A stretch of 57,291 nt of DNA from Lachnospiraceae bacterium (lineage in GTDB: Bacteria; Bacillota; Clostridia; Lachnospirales; Lachnospiraceae). How positions within the stretch are numbered: the first letter of the stretch is position 1; each line of letters starts with the position of its first letter. The stretch covers positions 1-57,291 of the forward strand of contig JAILJP010000090.1 in assembly GCA_024694625.1 (NCBI GenBank), written 5' to 3'. Shown piece by piece: positions 51,938 through 57,291 of the stretch. Made by a program: the position numbers and the translations under genes. The notes beneath the pieces are model-generated. The model was given only the letters and a program-made list of their open reading frames with translations. It was not told the DNA's origin and ran no database searches.

Positions 51938-52121
51938 AGAGCCACAAGGCTCTGACCCCTCGCAAGAGCGAGGGGGTTCGACTCTCGCCTGCCGGCTCGG
52001 TCGTTGCTCCTTGCTTCGCAAGGGTCGTCCGCTGGACGACCGCATTCTCGCCTGCCGGCTCGGTCGTTGCTCCTTGCTTCGCAAGGGGTGTCCACCGGAC
52101 ACCCGCAACCCCGTCTGTCGC
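51938..52121 (+). repeat. tRNA-tail module behind tRNA-Gly, with a 63-nt tandem unit
   Basis: GC-rich block. Hairpins CAGAGCC/GGCTCTG (51938-51955) and ACCCCTCGC/GCGAGGGGGT (51956-51978) lead to a tRNA 3'-end-like stretch (GGTTCGACTCTCGCCTGCC then GGCT). A 42-nt sequence (51983-52024) is repeated exactly at 52046-52087, period 63. Each copy is followed by a hairpin, GTCGTCC-GCT-GGACGAC or GGTGTCC-ACC-GGACACC, then CGCA. The block ends with CCCCGTCTGTCGC (52109-52121), an exact 13-nt copy of the tRNA-Gly 3' end (51874-51886). The module behind tRNA-Leu shares the core. Confidence 0.8.
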
Positions 52122-52146
52122 GAGGGATAGAGTTTTCAAAGAAAAG

Positions 52147-52234
52147 TTGACAAATAAAAAGGGTATGATATTATTAGGCTAGAAAAAAGCTCGACCCATT
52201 GCTGAAAGCGAGGGGCCCAGAGTTTTTTTTTTAA
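52147..52234 (+). ncRNA. Candidate small transcript between the tRNA-Gly module and the MFS gene
   Basis: TTGACA (52147-52152), 16 nt, TATTAT (52169-52174) look like a promoter. About 40 nt later a structured stretch with CTCG/CGAG, CCC/GGG and CTC/GAG pairings ends in ten T (about 52225-52234). This could be a short RNA, or an attenuated leader of the MFS gene that starts at 52403. The remaining sequence to 52402 shows nothing recognisable. Confidence 0.35.
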
Positions 52235-52402
52235 CTTATTTTTCTGTTGTAAAATATGGCAATAAGGCAGTTACAGAAAATGGGATAGTAGATATTCAAA
52301 GTAATGATACGACGGGCGCGAATCATTAGGTAGAAACTGTAGAAGCATTAAAGTTGCACTACAAAAGAAGTATAATCAGAAACTATTTTGAATGGGATTA
52401 AG

Positions 52403-53596
52403 ATGAAAACGAGAGAGAAATATAGAAAAACTCTATTGGCGTGTTATTTGGGATTTGTGACCCAGGCGATTTGCGCGAATTTTGTTCCACTTTTATATAT
52501 GGTGTTCCATGATGACTATAGGATTTCCTTTGGTAATCTGGCTGTGATTTCCACCACGTTCTTTTTAGTACAGTTGGTGGTGGATTTTGTATGTGCAAAG
52601 GTGGTAGATAAAATCGGATATCGCCCATGTGTGGTGGCTGCTGAGGTAACCAGTGCATTGGGGATGGCTGCTTTGGCAGTGTTGCCCGAGGTGATGCCTT
52701 CACCTTTTGCCGGGATTTTGATTTGTGTAGTGATTTATGCCATTGGAAGTGGATTGACAGAAGTGTTGGTAAGTCCCATAGTAGAAGCCTGTCCTTTTGA
52801 AAATAAGGATGTAATGATGAGCTTTTTACATTCCTTTTACTGCTGGGGAACGGTTGCAGTGGTAGGTCTTTCTACATTGTTTTTTGCAATTTTTGGATTA
52901 GAGCATTGGCGTATTATGGCATTGTTTTGGGCTTTGATTCCGGCTTACAATATTTATAATTTTATGACATGCCCCATAGATAAATTGGTTGAGGATGAAG
53001 AGAGCATGAGTATCAGAGGACTTTTGCGTTCGAAGTTTTTCTGGCTGTTTATTATTCTTATGGTTTGTGCGGGATCTTCGGAAATTGCTATGGCTCAGTG
53101 GGCTTCGGCTTTTGCTGAATCTGCTCTTGGTGTTTCAAAAACTGTGGGAGATTTGGCAGGCCCTTGTGGGTTTGCCGTGTTTATGGGAATCAGCAGAAAC
53201 TTGTATGGTAAATATGGTGAGAAAGTGGATCTGTCCAATTTCATGATTGCATCCGGTGTGCTTTGTTTGGGCTGTTATTTGTTGGCGGCATTGTCGCATG
53301 CGCCCATTATGGGCTTGGTAGGTTGTGCGGCTTGCGGTTTCTCTGTGGGAATTATGTGGCCCGGTTCTATTAGCATTTCGTCCAAAGTGATTCCAACTGG
53401 CGGAACAGCGATGTTTGCATTATTGGCTTTGGCTGGAGACTTGGGCGGCTCAGTGGGACCTGCGATTATTGGAAGTGTTTCCCAAGGAGCCGGAGATAAT
53501 CTGCAGGCTGGTGTTTTGGCGGGAATTGGATTCCCCATCGGCCTTGTTATTTGCGTGATTTTGATTCGGAAAAAGTATGAAGAAAAACGAGTGTGA
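52403..53596 (+). CDS. MFS transporter
   Basis: A 397-residue major facilitator superfamily protein with about 12 hydrophobic helices. The loop 2-3 signature is recognisable in VDFVCAKVVDKIGYRPC, and the second half repeats the fold. The sequence recalls sugar/fucose-permease-like MFS members; the substrate cannot be read. The ATG at 52403 is close to GGG; the ribosome binding site is weak. The GNAT gene begins 10 nt after the stop. Confidence 0.88.
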   Translation: MKTREKYRKTLLACYLGFVTQAICANFVPLLYMVFHDDYRISFGNLAVISTTFFLVQLVVDFVCAKVVDKIGYRPCVVAAEVTSALGMAALAVLPEVMPSPFAGILICVVIYAIGSGLTEVLVSPIVEACPFENKDVMMSFLHSFYCWGTVAVVGLSTLFFAIFGLEHWRIMALFWALIPAYNIYNFMTCPIDKLVEDEESMSIRGLLRSKFFWLFIILMVCAGSSEIAMAQWASAFAESALGVSKTVGDLAGPCGFAVFMGISRNLYGKYGEKVDLSNFMIASGVLCLGCYLLAALSHAPIMGLVGCAACGFSVGIMWPGSISISSKVIPTGGTAMFALLALAGDLGGSVGPAIIGSVSQGAGDNLQAGVLAGIGFPIGLVICVILIRKKYEEKRV

Positions 53597-53606
53597 GGAA
53601 ATAAAA

Positions 53607-54158
53607 ATGGTTTCGGAAAAATTTTTATGTAAGAATGGAAAAGAACTAAAAATTGCCACGATTGGTCCAAAGGAAGCAGAGCAGTTTTTAAAGTTTATGA
53701 AACAGGTGACAGGAGAAACCCATTTTATGTCTAGATACGAAGATGAGGTGAACCTTTCAGATAAAAGTATTGAAGCAGAACGAAAACGACAAAAGATTCT
53801 TTTTGAAGATGAGCGCCAAACCATGATTTCTATTTTTGATGAAGATAGAATCATAGGAAATATTGCGATTCGAACTCAGGGAAAAAGCAGAAAAACAGAT
53901 CATCGTTGTGCTATGGGACTGGGAATTTTGAAAGAGTATCATGGCTATGGTCTTGGAACTCTGTTAATGGAGCGTGGGCTTGATTTCGCAAAAGAAGCCG
54001 GATATCAGTGTGTGGAACTAGGGGTTCTGGCGGACAATGTGGCAGCCAGAAGCCTCTACAAAAAAATGGGATTCGAAGAAAGTGGTTGTCTTCCTGGTGC
54101 ATTTCATTTGGATGATGGAAGATGGATTGATGAAATCTCTATGTATAAAAAAATATGA
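53607..54158 (+). CDS. GNAT family N-acetyltransferase
   Basis: A 183-residue acetyltransferase. The acetyl-CoA loop is LGILKEYHGYGLGTLLME, followed by ELGVLADNVAARSLYKKMGFEESG. It resembles RimJ/RimL- or YnaD-like GNATs acting on protein N-termini or small molecules. GAGG lies about 9 nt before the ATG at 53607; an earlier ATG inside the MFS gene is less likely. Probably cotranscribed with the MFS gene. Confidence 0.88.
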   Translation: MVSEKFLCKNGKELKIATIGPKEAEQFLKFMKQVTGETHFMSRYEDEVNLSDKSIEAERKRQKILFEDERQTMISIFDEDRIIGNIAIRTQGKSRKTDHRCAMGLGILKEYHGYGLGTLLMERGLDFAKEAGYQCVELGVLADNVAARSLYKKMGFEESGCLPGAFHLDDGRWIDEISMYKKI

Positions 54159-54216
54159 CGGGGATAATGATCTGTGCCTGAGATTCTGGGTACAGATCGT
54201 ATCACCCGTCTTTTTT
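54157..54216 (+). terminator. Long-stem terminator after the GNAT gene
   Basis: GACGGG/CCCGTC encloses GATCTGT/ACAGATC and is followed by TTTTTT. It starts within the GNAT stop codon. Confidence 0.85.
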
Positions 54217-54265
54217 ATGAATAACTGTGCTTTATTCGCACTGTTAATTCGTTTGTGTTATCCGC

Positions 54266-54583
54266 TTATGCTTTATACTTTATTGAAATTCGAATGTATA
54301 TGATAATCAGAGCGATGATTAAAGTAAAGGTTCCCAAAATGGTTATTATAAAATATGGGGAATTCTGTTCTAAAAAAAGAAAGGGAATGCCCAGAGCTTC
54401 GTAAAGAATGGTAAATGCAAACCACAGTATGGCCACAGAGTGGTTATACTTTTTTACATCGTTTACTTTGGGTGGTTCCACAAAGGTGAAAAATCCTACC
54501 GCATCTTTTGCTCGATATGTTGAGATTCCGATTCCAACGAAAAGTAGAGCAACCAGACTCCAAATAATAAATCCCATTAACAT
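54266..54583 (-). CDS. Small three-helix membrane protein (DUF3784-like)
   Basis: A 105-residue membrane protein with helices at about 4-22, 45-68 and 76-100, and a conserved-looking loop (FFTFVEPPKVNDVKKYNHSVA). Layout and length resemble DUF3784-type proteins common in Firmicutes, but the assignment is uncertain. AGGAGG lies 6-7 nt before the ATG. It is alone on the minus strand between the GNAT gene and an AT-rich gene. Function unknown. Confidence 0.7.
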   Translation of the reverse strand: MLMGFIIWSLVALLFVGIGISTYRAKDAVGFFTFVEPPKVNDVKKYNHSVAILWFAFTILYEALGIPFLFLEQNSPYFIITILGTFTLIIALIIIYIRISIKYKA

Positions 54584-54762
54584 TTTGTGCCTCCTTATAA
54601 TGTATACACTCCTTATAAAAAAATACCATATAACATTAAGAAATACTAGGTGTTTAGGAATGTGTAATGGCGGTGGGAGGTTGCTTTTATTATGGAAATA
54701 ATAAATAATGGATTTATGTTTAAAACCATATCAACTCAGTGATAATTTGGGGAGTAACAGAT

Positions 54763-55608
54763 ATGAATAAAAAAGATGCTATTCTTGATTTTTGTAAAAA
54801 GGAAAATCGAAAGCTTACTGCAAGGGAAATATTGAATGCTTTGTTTCCGGGAAAACCACAACCTTATATTAATTCTGATATAAATGCACTAGTGTATGAG
54901 AAGAAGTTGGTGCGTGAAGATTCAAGACCATATACAGTGCGTGTTCCTGCACCCGGAGAAATCATAGGAGTAGTTCAAAATTATTCTAAAGGACCGCAAA
55001 CTCGACAGAATAAAAAGAAATTAGATATTGCAACTCCATGTGTAGCAGAAGTCGAGAAGTATTTAAAAGCATGGGAAGAATTAGAGAATTATTCATTACA
55101 GGAACGTTCACTTAATAAACTCTTTTTAGAAACATATCCGACAAATACTGAGCTAGAAGATGTTCTTGTTAAGGTCGCAACTTTAAATGATTTTTACAGT
55201 ACACAGATATTTTCAGTCTTTCCGGTTGCAAAACATATTGTGGATTTAAATATTGACGAGCGCTTAAAAGCAGGAGACATCTCTTTGGTTAATGATATTG
55301 CAACGGTAAAAATGGAAAGTGGAGATGAGAAGAATTTCTATTCTTTTGCAACTAAGTATTGTAGTCATCATCAGCCGTTGAACTATGCTATTTATGATAG
55401 TTATGTTGAGAAGGTATTGAAGTATTTCAGAAATGTTGATCGATTCAGTAGGTTTAATGACAATGATCTTAAGAATTATTCAGTCTTTAGTAAGGTGTTG
55501 TTGGACTTTCAATTGTTTTATCATTTGGAAGCATACAATCTTAAGTTATTGGATCGATATTTATGGCAATTGGGAAAGGATAAATTCCCGAAGAAATACT
55601 ATAGATGA
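54763..55608 (+). CDS. Unknown protein with N-terminal winged-helix-like domain
   Basis: A 281-residue soluble protein I cannot assign. Residues 1-65 look like a winged helix (KLTAREILNALFP, PYINSDINALVYEKKLVRED), 65-90 is a basic linker, and 95-280 is helical, with a motif FATKYCSHHQPLNYAIYDSY (about 195-214) that may be a functional core. The gene is visibly AT-richer than its neighbours and uses more AGA, ATA and TTA codons, suggesting recent acquisition. The ATG at 54763 follows TTGGGGAG; a GTG at 54739 is possible. A role in defence or DNA/RNA handling is a guess. Confidence 0.65.
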   Translation: MNKKDAILDFCKKENRKLTAREILNALFPGKPQPYINSDINALVYEKKLVREDSRPYTVRVPAPGEIIGVVQNYSKGPQTRQNKKKLDIATPCVAEVEKYLKAWEELENYSLQERSLNKLFLETYPTNTELEDVLVKVATLNDFYSTQIFSVFPVAKHIVDLNIDERLKAGDISLVNDIATVKMESGDEKNFYSFATKYCSHHQPLNYAIYDSYVEKVLKYFRNVDRFSRFNDNDLKNYSVFSKVLLDFQLFYHLEAYNLKLLDRYLWQLGKDKFPKKYYR

Positions 55609-55662
55609 TAGATTTTTCGAAATAGTGCCCAGGAGAAATACAGGTGAAGTAATGGAGGGAGT

Positions 55663-56043
55663 ATGGCATTTTATATTTTACCAAGTGTGTTTTCGATAAT
55701 GATGACTGTGTGTGGGTTACTTTCATGGAAGTTACCGCTATCCTGGGAAAACAGAGAATCCCATCGGTGGCCCCACTATGATGGAAAGCTGGCAAAGTCG
55801 GCGCCGAATATTTGGAAATTGTCTCAGATATTCTTTGGAAAGACTCTTTTGGTGTTAGGACTTTTGCACATTATTATGGAAATACCTGAAGTAATGATAT
55901 TTCAAGAGATTTTAAAAAACTGGAATAGAGAAGATGCAACGATACCGGCGATTTGTTGTCTTGCTTTACCGGGGATACTATTTATTTTATTGGGAAATGT
56001 AATTACAACGAAAAGATTGATGAAAATATTGCAAGGGGAATAA
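55663..56043 (+). CDS. Small membrane protein, possibly SdpI-like
   Basis: A 126-residue protein with three predicted TM helices (about 3-22, 58-78, 93-113) and a polar loop between the first two (NRESHRWPHYDGKLAKSAPN). The pattern of a polar loop followed by a helix starting WKLSQ is reminiscent of SdpI/YhfL-type proteins, but the match is weak. GGAGGGAGT directly precedes the ATG. The next gene begins 25 nt downstream. Confidence 0.6.
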   Translation: MAFYILPSVFSIMMTVCGLLSWKLPLSWENRESHRWPHYDGKLAKSAPNIWKLSQIFFGKTLLVLGLLHIIMEIPEVMIFQEILKNWNREDATIPAICCLALPGILFILLGNVITTKRLMKILQGE

Positions 56044-56067
56044 AAATTATAAAAACAAGGACAAAAT

Positions 56068-57096
56068 ATGATAGATATATACGGAACTTTAGGGCCAAGT
56101 TGCTCGGATGAGCGCACGTTGGAGAAAATGTTTGCAGAGGGCATGACAGGGATTCGGATTAATCTTTCTCATGTAGCGCTCTGTGATTGTATAGAAAAGA
56201 TTAGCATGATTCATTCTGCGGCAGATAAGTGCAAGGCTTCGCCAAAGATTCTGATTGATATGCAAGGACCGGAACTTCGAATTGGTCGTGTCGAATCTCC
56301 CATAGCATTAAATGAAGGAGATACAGTTGATCTTTGCAAAGACGGAGTGGAACTTTCTGATAACAGTGGAATGGGGATTCTTAAAAATCGCAGAATTGTT
56401 ATTCCCGAAGAGGTATTACCTCATCTAAAGCCTGAGATGGAGGTTTTATTAGATGACGGTAAAATTCTTGTTACAGTGGAAAGCGTACATGCGACCTATG
56501 CAGAGGCAAAGGTGCGACGAGGTGGCATTCTTACATCAAGAAAAAGTATTGCACTAAAGGATGCTAAGTTGGATTTGCCGGCTATGACAAGGGAAGATGT
56601 GGCAAACATAAAAACTGCCAAAGACCTTGGTATATATGGAGTGATGCAACCTTTCGTTCGAAGTAGAGAAGACTTGCTAGAGGTAAGACGTATACTGGAT
56701 GAAAATGGCTGCTCTGATTTTAAAATCTTTGCAAAGATTGAAAACAAAGATGGGATGGAGAATATCTCATCTTTTATGGATGCCTGTGATGAAATTATAA
56801 TTGCAAGAGGAGACTTAGGAAACAGTATGCCTCTTTGGGAATTGCCCAGGGCTCAAAAACGAATAGCAAAGCAGTGCCGGGATTGGGGAAAATCTTTTAT
56901 GGTGGTAACCCAAATGCTTTCTTCTATGGAACATTCCAAGGTGCCCACCAGAGCGGAAGTAAGCGATATTTATAATGCTTTTTTGGATGGGGCATCATCC
57001 GTGATGGTTACAGGAGAAACAGCGGTTGGTGAATATCCCGTTGAGGTGATTCGATATCTAAAGAAGACGGCAGAAGAAGCACTTAAATCCATATAG
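56068..57096 (+). CDS. Short pyruvate kinase-like protein
   Basis: A 342-residue relative of pyruvate kinase. The (beta/alpha)8 core is recognisable: GTLGPSC, RINLSH, IDMQGPELRIG (DTKGPEIRTG in true enzymes), FAKIENKDGMENI with the catalytic Lys, ARGDLGNSMPLWELP with metal ligands, and VTQMLSSM/PTRAEVSDI. The C-terminal allosteric domain (about 130 residues) is absent, and the Thr and Lys of DTKGPE are changed to Met and Gln. It may be a specialised kinase or aldolase-like enzyme rather than glycolytic PykF. No upstream glycolysis genes. Confidence 0.8.
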   Translation: MIDIYGTLGPSCSDERTLEKMFAEGMTGIRINLSHVALCDCIEKISMIHSAADKCKASPKILIDMQGPELRIGRVESPIALNEGDTVDLCKDGVELSDNSGMGILKNRRIVIPEEVLPHLKPEMEVLLDDGKILVTVESVHATYAEAKVRRGGILTSRKSIALKDAKLDLPAMTREDVANIKTAKDLGIYGVMQPFVRSREDLLEVRRILDENGCSDFKIFAKIENKDGMENISSFMDACDEIIIARGDLGNSMPLWELPRAQKRIAKQCRDWGKSFMVVTQMLSSMEHSKVPTRAEVSDIYNAFLDGASSVMVTGETAVGEYPVEVIRYLKKTAEEALKSI

Positions 57097-57124
57097 GTGC
57101 TTCGGAAAGCAAAGGAAGAAATAT

Positions 57125-57157
57125 AAAAAACACCAACCATCTGTGGCTGGTGCTTTA
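57125..57157 (+). terminator. Terminator after the pyruvate kinase-like gene
   Basis: CACCAACCA pairs with TGGCTGGTG (one mismatch), with an A-run before and GCTTTAA after. Confidence 0.7.
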
Positions 57158-57220
57158 AGGGGAGAGTAATATGAAAAAAATATTTATCATCTGAAACATA
57201 TGTTGTTTGAGGAGTGTTTC
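57131..57220 (+). repeat. Dispersed hairpin element, copy B
   Basis: After the stem-loop 57131-57152 comes GGGGAGAGTAATATGAAAAA (57159 on), then hairpin GAAACA (57193-57198)/TGTTTC (57215-57220) with TTTGAGGAG in its loop. This matches copy A at 12297-12373. The ATG here opens only a 7-codon frame, unlike copy A. Sequence to the window end shows TATAAT at about 57231 and no gene. Confidence 0.55.
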
Positions 57221-57291
57221 ATTTGATGGTTATAATATATCAGCTAATTGTGTTGAAAAACACACTTTCTTCACAGAATTACTATTTTTTC

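Noticed and set aside
51938-52121. Additional tRNA gene behind tRNA-Gly
   Set aside because: A T-loop-like GGTTCGACTC and an acceptor-like strand are present, but there is no D arm, anticodon arm or matching 5' acceptor strand.
51888-52402. Full integrative element or prophage at tRNA-Gly
   Set aside because: No integrase, recombinase or phage gene is present; only the short repeat module is seen.

Overview
The window looks like a chromosomal segment of a motile, low-GC, Gram-positive anaerobe, most likely a Lachnospiraceae-type clostridium. This is an inference from strong AGGAGG-type ribosome binding sites, no outer-membrane genes, a DegV fatty-acid-binding protein, class II fumarase, a FucO-like iron alcohol dehydrogenase, and many chemoreceptors and cyclic-di-GMP enzymes. 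No phage, transposase, CRISPR array or rRNA is visible. Three tRNA genes are present: Thr-GGT, Leu-CAA and Gly-GCC.

Layout. 0-0.5 kb: a long, highly base-paired RNA ending in an intrinsic terminator. 0.5-6.6 kb: housekeeping genes (ybjQ, hflX, a fucO-like gene, fumC, a six-helix chemoreceptor, HU). 6.8-32 kb: a dense signalling region. It holds a diguanylate cyclase, a double-receiver protein and a soluble TPR hybrid kinase in one run; two Cache chemoreceptors, the second with a small unknown protein and a lone sugar-binding lipoprotein; a beta-propeller HD-GYP phosphodiesterase; a TetR regulator; a second cyclase followed by a GGDEF-EAL protein and a WYL regulator; tRNA-Thr; a lytic transglycosylase; and a membrane hybrid kinase followed by a cytoplasmic GH13 amylase. 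32-36.6 kb: lysA, tRNA-Leu with an odd repeat module behind it, a secreted FN3-like protein, a flavin reductase and ilvE. 36.9-45.8 kb: a methyltransferase, another GGDEF-EAL protein, ClpX, a small unknown protein, a leaderless degV, folC and a J-domain protein. 45.8-51.7 kb: a Fic toxin with its antitoxin, gpx behind a hairpin-rich leader, a HAD phosphatase, a YfbR-like nucleotidase, a PurF-like protein lacking the catalytic cysteine, TcdA and a small membrane protein. 51.8-57.3 kb: tRNA-Gly with a second, more elaborate repeat module, an MFS transporter, GNAT, small membrane proteins, an AT-rich gene of unknown function and a short pyruvate-kinase-like protein.

How the genes fit together. 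The signalling genes read as parts for making, breaking and using c-di-GMP and for chemotaxis: two active-looking cyclases, one HD-GYP, two EAL proteins, three chemoreceptors and two hybrid kinases, with no flagellar or che genes in view. The most unusual sequence signals are: (1) GC-rich modules behind tRNA-Leu and tRNA-Gly, each ending in an exact 13-nt copy of the resident tRNA 3' end and sharing a repeat with conserved hairpins; (2) the long structured RNA at the left edge; (3) a shared GTTG motif at exactly +8 from the -10 box of six promoters; (4) the leaderless degV promoter and the operator plus hairpin array in front of gpx.
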